From CALRGE01 sp964360635 (GTDB lineage Bacteria; Patescibacteriota; Gracilibacteria; UBA1369; 2-02-FULL-48-14): 64,000 nucleotides of DNA. Position numbers and translations under genes: made by a program. Of this stretch, positions 35,384 to 43,336 are shown one piece after another. Positions within the stretch are counted from its first letter, which is position 1. The number at the start of each line of letters is the position of its first letter. The notes under the pieces were generated by a model. That model had not been told where the DNA came from, ran no database searches, and was given only the letters and a program-made list of their open reading frames with translations. The stretch covers positions 1 to 64,000 of the forward strand of contig CAYHXO010000008.1 of assembly GCA_964360635.1 (NCBI GenBank), given 5' to 3'.

Positions 35384-36307
35384 ATGAAAATTTTAGTCAC
35401 AGGCGCGGCGGGTTTTATTGGATCGCATAGTGCGAAGGCACTTCTCTCGCGTGGCGATACTGTCTACGGTATTGACAATTTTAATGATTACTATGAGGTT
35501 GAACAAAAAGAGAAAAATGCAGAAAATTTAAATGTCTTTCGTGTCGATATTTGCGACGAAGCAGCAATAGATAAAATCTTCGCTGAACTTAAACCTGATG
35601 TACTTTTACATCTCGCCGCACGTGCCGGCGTTCGCGCCTCGATTGCAGATCCTGTGCTTTATCATAATGTGAATGTTCTTGGCACAAATATTCTGCTTGG
35701 AGCTTGCAGAAAACATGGAGTAGCTAGAATTGTTTCAGCCTCCAGTTCATCAGTTTACGGAAACCAAAAAAAGACCCCATTTTCAGAAACTGACGAAACA
35801 GAAAATCCAATAAGTCCTTATGCCGCAACAAAAAGAGCAGGAGAAAATCTATGTTACGCATATTCAAAAATGTACGGACTTAGCATAACTTGCCTAAGAT
35901 TTTTCACTGTTTACGGTCCAAGTGGCAGGCCAGACATGGCTCCATTAATGTTTACAAAAGCAATTGATGCAGGTGCAACAATAAAGCGTTTTGGCGACGG
36001 CAGTTCTATGCGTGATTATACTTTTATTGATGATATCGTTTCAGGAATCGTATCAGCCATTGATGAGCCTTTCGATTTTGAAATTATAAATCTTGGTAAT
36101 AATAAACCTGAAAAATTGCATGTTTTAATTTCGACTATTGAAAAAAGCCTCGGAAAAAATGCCATCATTGAAGAGCTTCCAATGCAACCAGGCGATGTTG
36201 AAATGACTTATGCGGATATCACAAAAGCCCAAAAACTTCTTGGCTACAATCCTCAAACAACTCTTGAGCAAGGAATAGAAAAATTAGTTAACTGGTATAA
36301 AAAATGA
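35384..36307 (+). CDS. UDP-glucuronate 4-epimerase-type SDR
   Basis: A 307-residue extended SDR with TGAAGFIGSH (6-15), the catalytic SPYAATKRAGE motif and FFTVYGPSGRPDMAPLMFTKAI. The last is the signature of CapI/LspL/GAE epimerases that turn UDP-glucuronate into UDP-galacturonate. The frame extends to 35366, but the ATG at 35384 starts the conserved MKILVTG and follows a well-placed promoter. It lies just downstream of ugd, its substrate supplier. It overlaps the next epimerase by 4 bp (ATGA). Confidence 0.85.
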   Translation: MKILVTGAAGFIGSHSAKALLSRGDTVYGIDNFNDYYEVEQKEKNAENLNVFRVDICDEAAIDKIFAELKPDVLLHLAARAGVRASIADPVLYHNVNVLGTNILLGACRKHGVARIVSASSSSVYGNQKKTPFSETDETENPISPYAATKRAGENLCYAYSKMYGLSITCLRFFTVYGPSGRPDMAPLMFTKAIDAGATIKRFGDGSSMRDYTFIDDIVSGIVSAIDEPFDFEIINLGNNKPEKLHVLISTIEKSLGKNAIIEELPMQPGDVEMTYADITKAQKLLGYNPQTTLEQGIEKLVNWYKK

Positions 36308-37203
36308 AATATTTAGTAACAGGCGGGGCAGGATTCATTGGCTCTCACATTGCGCGAGAGTTACTGAAACAAGGCCACCAAGTAACAATTATCGATGATC
36401 TTTCAAACTCGAAAAAAGAGAATGTCCCGGTTGGTGCAGAATTTTTTGAAGGATCAATTACAGATGCAAACTTAGTTCGCGAATCAATGCAAAATTGCGA
36501 TGGAGTTTTCCATTTGGCTGCTCTAGTTTCAGTTCCAAAATCAATGGCTGATCCAAAATACACACTCGAAGTTAATGCACTCGGCACTCTGCGAATACTC
36601 GAAGCCATGCGAGAATTAAAAATCAAAAAAATTGTCTATTCCAGTACATCCGCGGTTTACGGCGATCAAGGCTCGGCAAAAAATACGGAAGACATGACTC
36701 CACAAACACTTTCTCCATATGCTTACGCAAAACTCGAAAGCGAATATTTGATAAAAACATACAGCCATCTTTACGGAATTCAATCTGTTATTTTCCGATA
36801 TTTCAATGTTTTTGGTCCTGGCCAAGATCCATCCTCACCATACTCCGCAGTAATCGCACTTTTCACGGACAAAATTCAAAAAAGCGAAAAAATTTCAGTC
36901 TACGGAAACGGTTCACAAACCCGCGATTTCATTTTTGTTGACGATGTGGTTAATGCAAATTTACTGGCAATGAATTCTTCAGTTACTGCTGAAGTTATGA
37001 ATATCGGCCGTGGTGAATCAATCTCAATTCTTGATTTAATTTCAACTCTCGGCAAAATTTTCGACCGAAAAATTGAGCCTCAGTTCAAATCACCTCGAGT
37101 CGGCGACATTGTTCATTCCTGTGCAGATATCTCAAAAGCCAGAAATTTGCTTGGATTTGATCCAAAAGTCACCTTGGACGAGGGTTTACGCAAATGTTTG
37201 TAA
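36304..37203 (+). CDS. UDP-GlcNAc/UDP-glucose 4-epimerase-type SDR (GalE/WbpP-like)
   Basis: A 299-residue extended SDR: TGGAGFIGSHI near the N-terminus, SSTSAVYGDQG, SPYAYAKLESE with Tyr and Lys, and RYFNVFGPGQDPSSPYSAVI. The FGP..DP.SPYSAVI pattern is shared by WbpP and related UDP-GlcNAc or UDP-GlcNAcA 4-epimerases and by bacterial GalE. I cannot choose between hexose and N-acetylhexosamine substrates from sequence alone. Translationally coupled to the gene before it. Confidence 0.82.
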   Translation: MKYLVTGGAGFIGSHIARELLKQGHQVTIIDDLSNSKKENVPVGAEFFEGSITDANLVRESMQNCDGVFHLAALVSVPKSMADPKYTLEVNALGTLRILEAMRELKIKKIVYSSTSAVYGDQGSAKNTEDMTPQTLSPYAYAKLESEYLIKTYSHLYGIQSVIFRYFNVFGPGQDPSSPYSAVIALFTDKIQKSEKISVYGNGSQTRDFIFVDDVVNANLLAMNSSVTAEVMNIGRGESISILDLISTLGKIFDRKIEPQFKSPRVGDIVHSCADISKARNLLGFDPKVTLDEGLRKCL

Positions 37204-37226
37204 AAAAAATCCTGAGATGATACAGT
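37198..37226 (+). promoter_or_regulatory. Promoter for the small gene at 37254
   Basis: TTGTAA at 37198-37203 (overlapping the previous stop) and TACAGT at 37221-37226, spacer 17 bp. A second -10-like TAATAA at 37234-37239 lies closer to the ATG. Confidence 0.45.
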
Positions 37227-37253
37227 CGCTCACTAATAATAACCACAAATGAT

Positions 37254-37532
37254 ATGTTTGCATCAGAAGTACCAGTCAAAGAACTTACACAGGATGAGTT
37301 GGTAAGATCAATACAATCGGATTCACGACGTGCTGCCGATCCTTTACGTAGAATTAATTATGAACATGCTAAATTAGATGCAGAACACGCGATTTTAAGT
37401 CCTGAAGATGCAGACATATTAAGCAGAGCAGCTGCAATCGTTAAAAAAATTCGTGATACAGTACCTTCTGTTTTTGATAAATCAACTACACCTGTAAGTA
37501 GAGAAGGTCTTGGCCCAGATGGTGGACGGTAA
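37254..37532 (+). CDS. Small hydrophilic protein of unknown function
   Basis: A 92-residue soluble, charged protein that I do not recognise. It has an acidic and arginine-rich first half (ELTQDELVRSIQSDSRRAADP) and a helical middle, ending in a glycine-rich GLGPDGGR tail. No signal peptide or membrane helix. It has a promoter and a plausible ATG, and the codon use reads as coding. It stands apart from the sugar enzymes on either side. Small charged proteins near capsule loci are sometimes regulators, but nothing in this sequence shows that. Confidence 0.55.
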   Translation: MFASEVPVKELTQDELVRSIQSDSRRAADPLRRINYEHAKLDAEHAILSPEDADILSRAAAIVKKIRDTVPSVFDKSTTPVSREGLGPDGGR

Positions 37533-37610
37533 TTGTTTAAGAAGGCTTGTGTGACTGTTTTAATGTTGTCATATATAAAATATACACATTTCTTAAATTC
37601 TCGTCACCAA

Positions 37611-37630
37611 AAGTGTTCCCGGGAACACTT
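37611..37630. repeat. Perfect 20-bp palindrome
   Basis: AAGTGTTCCC followed directly by its reverse complement. It could be an operator or form a hairpin. It is not followed by a T-run, so it is not a typical terminator. It lies about 55 bp before the gmd -35 box. Confidence 0.75.
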
Positions 37631-37636
37631 CTCAAC

Positions 37637-37668
37637 CTGTAAATCCCCCGCCGGCGGGAGTTTTACAG
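37637..37668. repeat. Nested GC-rich inverted repeat
   Basis: Outer arms CTGTAAA (37637-37643) and TTTACAG (37662-37668) enclose the 12-bp palindrome CCCGCCGGCGGG (37647-37658). The GC-rich core is out of character with the AT-rich surroundings. No poly-T follows. It may be a regulatory site or a REP-like element. Confidence 0.7.
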
Positions 37669-37685
37669 AGCAAAGCCACTTTATA

Positions 37686-37714
37686 TTGCAAAAACCTGTT
37701 AAAGTCATTAACCT
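37686..37714 (+). promoter_or_regulatory. Promoter for gmd
   Basis: TTGCAA at 37686-37691, TAACCT at 37709-37714, spacer 17 bp, 8 bp before the ATG. The stretch TAACCTTCACGAGT before the gene closely parallels TAACTTACACGAGC at 35370. Confidence 0.55.
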
Positions 37715-37722
37715 TCACGAGT

Positions 37723-38682
37723 ATGAAAACAGCTTTAATCACAGGTATAACAGGTCAGGATGGTTCTTATTTGGCAGAACACCTGCTAACACTCGGCTAT
37801 AAAGTATATGGCTTAGTACGCAGATCAAGCGGAAATAATCTGGGAAGAGTCTCTCATTTGCTCGACAAAGTAGAAATTGTCTACGGTGATCTTCAAGACA
37901 TGTCTTCTTTGATTACGGCTATAGAAAAATGCAAACCTGATGAAATTTACAACTTAGCAGCTCAATCTTTCGTGGGAAGTTCTTTCACAATGCCGGTTTT
38001 AACAAGTTCTGTTACCGGTCTGGGTGCACTAAATCTTTTTGAAGCGGCAAGACTAACAAAAAAAGACGCAAGAATTTACCAAGCTTCTTCAAGCGAAATG
38101 TTTGGAAAAGTTCGAGAAACGCCACAAACTGAAATGACTCCATTTCATCCTCGCAGCCCTTATGGATTTGCGAAAGTTTTTGCTCATTTTGCAGCGATGA
38201 ATTATCGAGAAAGTTATGGAATGTATATTTGTAGCGGAATTTTGTTTAATCATGAATCACCAAGACGTGGTGAAGAATTTGTGACCAGAAAAATCAGCAT
38301 GGGTGTTGCAAAAATCAAACTCGGCCTCTCAAAAGAAATTCAATTGGGAAATCTAGATGCCAAGCGCGATTGGGGTTTCGCAGGTGACTATGTAAAGGTA
38401 ATGCACTTGATGCTTCAACAAAATGAGCCAGAAGATTTTGTAATTGGAATGGGTCAAACCCACAGTATTAAAGAGTTTTTAGATGCGGCATTTGCCGAAA
38501 TTGGAATCACAGATTGGACTCCATATGTAAAAATTAACCCTGATTTTATTCGACCTGCAGAAGTAGACCTTCTGATTGCTGATGCCACTAACGCAAGAAA
38601 AAAATTAAACTGGGCTCCCGAATTCAACTTCGGCGATTTGGTTAAAATGATGGTAAAGTCAGATATTGAACTTTTATCTTGA
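37723..38682 (+). CDS. gmd: GDP-mannose 4,6-dehydratase
   Basis: Converts GDP-D-mannose to GDP-4-keto-6-deoxy-D-mannose, the branch point to fucose, rhamnose, perosamine and colitose. The 319 residues show TGITGQDGSYLAEHLL (7-22), SSSEMFGKV, SPYGFAK with catalytic Tyr and Lys, and the Gmd-specific NHESPRRGEEFVTRKI. It is about 30 residues shorter than E. coli Gmd but has all the motifs. The following gene is a DegT-family protein with His in the PLP-lysine position, pointing to the colitose-type branch. One base separates the two genes. Confidence 0.93.
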   Translation: MKTALITGITGQDGSYLAEHLLTLGYKVYGLVRRSSGNNLGRVSHLLDKVEIVYGDLQDMSSLITAIEKCKPDEIYNLAAQSFVGSSFTMPVLTSSVTGLGALNLFEAARLTKKDARIYQASSSEMFGKVRETPQTEMTPFHPRSPYGFAKVFAHFAAMNYRESYGMYICSGILFNHESPRRGEEFVTRKISMGVAKIKLGLSKEIQLGNLDAKRDWGFAGDYVKVMHLMLQQNEPEDFVIGMGQTHSIKEFLDAAFAEIGITDWTPYVKINPDFIRPAEVDLLIADATNARKKLNWAPEFNFGDLVKMMVKSDIELLS

Positions 38683-38683
38683 T

Positions 38684-39880
38684 ATGAAATATCCAGTTCA
38701 AATTGGCGTTGGCTGCGCTGACATTACCGATTTAGAGAAAAAATATGTGAACGAAGTTTTAGATTCTGGCCGACTTTCTTATGGAAAGTTTTCTCAAGCA
38801 TTCGAAGGCAAATTTGCTGCAGCGCACGATAGAAAATTCGCCGTTCTTAGTAACAGTGGAACCAGTTCTTTACAGGTTGCACTAGCTGCCATGAAGGAAA
38901 AATGGAAATGGAAAGATGGAGATGAAGTGATTGTTCCTGCCTTAACATTTATTGCAACTTCAAACATAGTTTTGCAAAATAATATGAAGGTCATTTTCGT
39001 AGATATTGATCCTATTACTTATAATATCGATCCATCAAAAATCGAAGCTGCAATCTCGCCAAAAACTCGAGCAATTATTCCGGTTCATCTTTTTGGACTT
39101 CCATGTGATATGAACGCAATCTGCAAGATTGCGCAAAAGTACAATCTAAAAATTCTTGAGGATTCATGTGAGACAATGCTGGTTTCTGCGCAAGGTCATA
39201 AAGTCGGCTCACGTGGTGATATTGCTTGTTTTTCAACATACATGGCGCATTTAATTGTCACAGGAGTTGGCGGACTTTCACTCACAAATGACGACGAGCT
39301 GGCGATTATGATGAAGAGTTATTTAAATCACGGACGCGACTCAATTTATCTAAAAATAGATGATGATAAAAATACAAACTCAAGTGAATCACTTTTTCAA
39401 ATTGTAGATCGCAGGTTCAGTTTTATTAGAATGGGTTACAGTTATAGAGTAACTGAGATGGAAGCCGCTCTCGGGCTTGCTCAAATTGAAAGAAAAGATG
39501 AAGTTATTGAGACTAGAAAAAAGAATGCCGAAAAACTTACAGAAGGTCTGCTTGAACTTGAGAAATATTTACAATTGCCAAGTACTCCTGAGGGTTATGA
39601 ACATGCTTTTATGATGTATCCAATTGTATTGAAAAATTCTGCAGCACGCGATCCGCTAATTATATTTTTGGAAGAAAAAAATATTGAAACAAGATATATG
39701 GTTCCACTTATCAACCAACCTTATTATTTAGACTTATTTGGTGATCTAGCAGCACAATTTCCAAACGCTGATTATGTGAATAAACATGGTTTTTACATTG
39801 GCTGTCATAAAGCTATAGGCGATGCCGAAATAAAGTTTATTATCGATTCTTTTATAGAATATTTTTCAAAAAATGCCTAA
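38684..39880 (+). CDS. DegT-fold PLP enzyme with His replacing the lysine (ColD-like GDP-4-keto-6-deoxymannose 3-dehydratase candidate)
   Basis: A 398-residue DegT/DnrJ/EryC1-fold protein. It keeps SNSGTSSLQVAL and the LEDSCET motif (Asp160). In the segment CFSTYMAHLIVTGVGG, where sugar aminotransferases have Lys eight residues before the last Gly, it has His189. The two nearby DegT aminotransferases in this window keep Lys at this place. In ColD (GDP-4-keto-6-deoxy-D-mannose 3-dehydratase) the same Lys is known to be His188, and the enzyme removes the C3 hydroxyl. With Gmd 1 bp upstream the substrate would be supplied directly. ATG 38684 begins after the gmd stop; a longer frame from 38666 overlaps it. 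Function is inferred but well supported. Confidence 0.75.
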   Translation: MKYPVQIGVGCADITDLEKKYVNEVLDSGRLSYGKFSQAFEGKFAAAHDRKFAVLSNSGTSSLQVALAAMKEKWKWKDGDEVIVPALTFIATSNIVLQNNMKVIFVDIDPITYNIDPSKIEAAISPKTRAIIPVHLFGLPCDMNAICKIAQKYNLKILEDSCETMLVSAQGHKVGSRGDIACFSTYMAHLIVTGVGGLSLTNDDELAIMMKSYLNHGRDSIYLKIDDDKNTNSSESLFQIVDRRFSFIRMGYSYRVTEMEAALGLAQIERKDEVIETRKKNAEKLTEGLLELEKYLQLPSTPEGYEHAFMMYPIVLKNSAARDPLIIFLEEKNIETRYMVPLINQPYYLDLFGDLAAQFPNADYVNKHGFYIGCHKAIGDAEIKFIIDSFIEYFSKNA

Positions 39881-40781
39881 AGTTTTAATCACAGGTGGCA
39901 ACGGATTTCTTGGAAAAAATATTATCCCAATACTTCTAGATGCAGGTTTTGACATCACAAATCTATCATTGCATCCGTATGAGAATACTAACGTAAAAAA
40001 TATTCATTTTGATGCTTTCAAAGATGAGCCATCAGAAGTTTTAAGAAGCACGGATTTTGATTTTGTGATTCATTTGGCTGCATATGCCAGTCCTAAACTT
40101 GCTGATGATTTTGATAAAACAATTGAATTAAATGTTCTTCTCACTGAAAAACTTTTGAAAGTTGCAAGTACATTTATATCACTCAAAAAATTCCTATTTT
40201 TCTCTTCAGCAACGACATATTCAGATGAAGCAGCTCGTCCATTAAAAGAAGATTCCGAGCAAAAAGCACATGAAGGTGACAATTATGCATATTCAAAAAT
40301 TGAAGCAGAAAAAACCTGTAAAATCTATATGTCACATGGAGTACCGGTGAAGATACTTCGTATAACTAACTGTTTTGGCCCCAATCAAAATTGGAAGGAT
40401 AGGCCCAATTTAATCCCACAAATTATTAAAGAGGCAATTTTAGATAAGAAAATCACAATTTTGAACGGAAATCACACACGGGATTTTTTATATGCCAAAG
40501 ATTTAGCAAGAATTATAAGATTATGCCTTGAAGATAAGCAAAATTTCGATATCCTAAACATTGCTAGTGGCAATTTACATGAAGTAGGTCAGATTGCGGA
40601 AATAATTGCAAAAGAACTGAATGTGCAGGTTGAAGATCAAAAAAAAGAAATTAACAGGTCAAAAGATCTAACCCTAGATACGACTCAATTTAAAAAATTA
40701 TTTCCTGGATTCATGTTTACACCATTAGAAAAAGCGCTTAAAGAAACTCTGGAATCATATATCACTGAAATTGGCGAATGA
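39873..40781 (+). CDS. NAD(P)-dependent epimerase/reductase (extended SDR)
   Basis: A 302-residue extended SDR: VLITGGNGFLGKNI at the N-terminus, SSATTYSDEA, NYAYSKIEAEK with the catalytic Tyr and Lys, and ITNCFGPNQNWKDRPNLIP. It overlaps the ColD-like gene by 8 bp and so probably works on its product. In the colitose pathway the next enzyme (ColC) epimerises and reduces the 4-keto-3,6-dideoxy sugar. This SDR is a candidate for that step, but I see no ColC-specific motif I can vouch for. A reductase or epimerase of the GDP-fucose-synthase kind is the alternative. Confidence 0.7.
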   Translation: MPKVLITGGNGFLGKNIIPILLDAGFDITNLSLHPYENTNVKNIHFDAFKDEPSEVLRSTDFDFVIHLAAYASPKLADDFDKTIELNVLLTEKLLKVASTFISLKKFLFFSSATTYSDEAARPLKEDSEQKAHEGDNYAYSKIEAEKTCKIYMSHGVPVKILRITNCFGPNQNWKDRPNLIPQIIKEAILDKKITILNGNHTRDFLYAKDLARIIRLCLEDKQNFDILNIASGNLHEVGQIAEIIAKELNVQVEDQKKEINRSKDLTLDTTQFKKLFPGFMFTPLEKALKETLESYITEIGE

Positions 40782-41497
40782 AAAAATCTTTGATAGTTAT
40801 ACCAACCAAAAATGAGAAGGATAATATAGCTTTAATGATTAAAAGTGTGCTTAAAAATATGCCTCAAGCTACGGTTCTTATTGTCGACGATAACTCCAAA
40901 GATAAAACCGCAGACGAAGTAAGAAAATTTGCAAAAGACAAACGCGTAAAATTAATTATAAGGAAAGGAAGGAAAGGGAGAGGTGGAGCAGTTTTAGAAG
41001 GTTTTAGATGGGGACTTTTAAAAGGCGACTTCAATTATTTTTTTGAAATGGACGCAGATTTTTCACATGATCCAAAGGATCTTCCAAGACTTCTTGAGGA
41101 AGTTCAGAAAGGGTATGACATGGTTATTGGGTCACGTTATTTGCCTAAAAGCGAAATACAAAACTGGGGCGTCAAACGCACCATATTCAGTAAATTGGCA
41201 AATATATATGCAAGGTGTTTTTTGGGCATACCAATCAGTGATTATACAAATGGATATAGAATATTTACAAAAGAAGCAGTGGAATCAATCAATTTGAAAC
41301 AAATAGATGCAAAGGGATATATCGTTTTGAGTCATGTGTCTTATCAACTGCATCTTAAAAGGAAAAAAATTGGTGAAATCCCAATTATTTTTGTAAATAG
41401 AGTTCGTGGCACTTCCAATTTACATCTCAAGGAGATATTATCAGCCTTTTCAGGTATACTTATTTTAAGATTAAAAAAACATAAATTATTAAAATAA
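40778..41497 (+). CDS. Dolichol/polyprenol-phosphate-mannose-synthase-like GT2
   Basis: A 239-residue GT2 with VIPTKNEKDNIALMI at the start, IVDDNSKDKTADEV, and the metal motif in EMDADFSHDPKDLP. The later FVNRVRGTSNLHLKEI segment is typical of DPM1-like enzymes. There is no C-terminal membrane helix, so it is the short form. It loads a sugar from GDP-mannose or another donor onto polyprenyl phosphate. The GT-C protein at 43337 could use that lipid-linked sugar. Coupled to the previous gene by a 4-bp overlap. Confidence 0.85.
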   Translation: MKKSLIVIPTKNEKDNIALMIKSVLKNMPQATVLIVDDNSKDKTADEVRKFAKDKRVKLIIRKGRKGRGGAVLEGFRWGLLKGDFNYFFEMDADFSHDPKDLPRLLEEVQKGYDMVIGSRYLPKSEIQNWGVKRTIFSKLANIYARCFLGIPISDYTNGYRIFTKEAVESINLKQIDAKGYIVLSHVSYQLHLKRKKIGEIPIIFVNRVRGTSNLHLKEILSAFSGILILRLKKHKLLK

Positions 41498-41504
41498 TTA
41501 GAAT

Positions 41505-43334
41505 ATGTGTGGCATAAACGGATTTAATTTTAATGATAAAGACCTCATACTCAAGATGATAGATGCAACCCATCATCGGGGGCCTGATCAGGAAGGCTAT
41601 TGTTTGTATGATGAAATGTCAATTGGGCACACGAGGCTATCAATTATTGATTTATCTGAAAATGGTAAACAACCTATGTATAGTGAGGATAAATCTTTAA
41701 GTATTGTATTCAATGGTGAAATTTATAATTACATCAAGCTCCGAGAAATTTTAAAAAATAAAGGTCATAGCTTTAGAACAAAAACTGATACTGAAGTAAT
41801 TTTAAAGGCATTCATGGAATACGGTGAGGATTGTGTTAATCATTTTAATGGAATATTTGCATTTGCAATCTATGATAGGAATGATAATTCTCTTTTTCTT
41901 GCCAGGGATCATATTGGAGTAAAGCCACTATATTTTTTTTGGGATGGCAAAAAATTCATTTTTTCATCCGAAATTAAAGCAATTTTATGTCATGAAATTA
42001 CAAGAAAGGTTAATAAGCATGCACTTCCATTGTACTTTGACATGAATTATATCCCAGCGCCTCATACAATTTGGGAGAATATTTATAAACTACCCGCAGC
42101 CAGTACATTAAAGTTGAAGAATAATACTCTTTCTCAACGTAAATACTGGCAATTAAGCGAAGGATCAATGATTCATTCAAAAACTGAAATAAAAACTGAA
42201 ATCTTAGATCTATTCAAAGATTCAGTTAAAGGCCAAATGATTTCAGATAGACCAATAGGTATTTTTTTAAGTGGTGGTATTGACTCTACTGCAATGCTAG
42301 CTGTAGCAAGTCAATTTTCAAATGGAAAAATCACAACATTTTCATCAGGCTATGGTGGGACTAATATACAAAAAAAATATAATGTTGACTTGGACATTGC
42401 AAAACAAGTATCAAAGTATTTTGATACTGATCATCATGAACTGATAATCACTGGCAAGATGGCATTAGCAAATTTAGAAAGGGTAATTTTTCAAATGGAT
42501 GAACCAAATTCAAATCCTACACAAATATCAACCTACCTATTATCTGAATTTGCAAAAAAAAAGGTCGCTGTTTCTCTTACAGGAGATGGTGGAGATGAGA
42601 TATTTGGAGGATACGAACACTATTACTCAATCCGTAGATTGAGATACCTCAGTTACATGCCAGAAATATTACATCCAATGATTACTAACTACATTAATAA
42701 AAATTCAATTTCAACTTTATCAGATTTAAAGAGTCCAACAGATCGTTATTTGCACTTTTGGAAAAACTCTCAATCAGAGTTAAAGAAGATTCTTAATCCA
42801 TGTATTTTGAATACAAATATGACCAATAATTTCTTTTATAATCAAAATTTGTTTGAACACAACATAAAGGATTCTGAAAATGAAGTAATGCGTGCTGATA
42901 TAAAAACATGGCTTGTGGATGAGTCATTGATGAGGGCAGATAAAATGTCTATGGCATTTGGCCTAGAGCTAAGACTGCCATTCCTAGACTATAAATTAGT
43001 TGAATTTGCACAGAAGATACCTTCCAAATTTAAACTAAGAAACAAGACACAGGGCAAATCAATTTTTATTCAAGCTATTAGAGATATCATTCCATCTTAT
43101 GTATTAGATAAGCCAAAACATGGGTGGGTCTCTCCAGCAGCAAAATGGATTAGTAGTGATTTAAAGGAGTTTTTCTATGATACATTATCTTATGCTAATT
43201 TAGATCGGGAAGTGTTTAATCCAGAGGAAGTTATGAAAATGCTAGATGACCATGTTAGTGGGAAAAAATACAATCTAACATTATTATGGGCAATAATGAC
43301 TTACCAAGTATGGAAAAAAACAAACAAAGTATAG
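41505..43334 (+). CDS. asnB: Glutamine-dependent asparagine synthetase-type amidotransferase (copy 2)
   Basis: A 609-residue AsnB-type enzyme with Cys2 in MCGINGFNF, HHRGPDQEGY, FNGEIYNYIKL, the PPi-loop SGGIDSTAML and GDGGDEIFGGYEHY. It differs clearly from copy 1 at 25819, so it is a paralogue of separate origin and not a recent duplicate. In a glycan locus it may amidate a uronic acid. The surrounding DNA (41.5-45.3 kb) looks more AT-rich than the genes before it, which may indicate acquisition. Confidence 0.87.
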   Translation: MCGINGFNFNDKDLILKMIDATHHRGPDQEGYCLYDEMSIGHTRLSIIDLSENGKQPMYSEDKSLSIVFNGEIYNYIKLREILKNKGHSFRTKTDTEVILKAFMEYGEDCVNHFNGIFAFAIYDRNDNSLFLARDHIGVKPLYFFWDGKKFIFSSEIKAILCHEITRKVNKHALPLYFDMNYIPAPHTIWENIYKLPAASTLKLKNNTLSQRKYWQLSEGSMIHSKTEIKTEILDLFKDSVKGQMISDRPIGIFLSGGIDSTAMLAVASQFSNGKITTFSSGYGGTNIQKKYNVDLDIAKQVSKYFDTDHHELIITGKMALANLERVIFQMDEPNSNPTQISTYLLSEFAKKKVAVSLTGDGGDEIFGGYEHYYSIRRLRYLSYMPEILHPMITNYINKNSISTLSDLKSPTDRYLHFWKNSQSELKKILNPCILNTNMTNNFFYNQNLFEHNIKDSENEVMRADIKTWLVDESLMRADKMSMAFGLELRLPFLDYKLVEFAQKIPSKFKLRNKTQGKSIFIQAIRDIIPSYVLDKPKHGWVSPAAKWISSDLKEFFYDTLSYANLDREVFNPEEVMKMLDDHVSGKKYNLTLLWAIMTYQVWKKTNKV

Positions 43335-43336
43335 TC

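Larger units (their letters stand above)
37533..37722. other. 190-bp intergenic region with two large palindromes and the gmd promoter
   Basis: No gene is supported here; the overlapping plus-strand frame is not convincing. The segment holds a half-site TAATGTTGTCA at 37561-37571 that repeats 11 bp of the operator near 52989, two palindromes (37611-37630 and 37637-37668), and the gmd promoter. Confidence 0.7.

Noticed and set aside
37533..37802. Plus-strand frame of 89 codons before gmd
   Set aside because: It runs through two palindromes and into gmd in another frame, and its composition does not look like protein.
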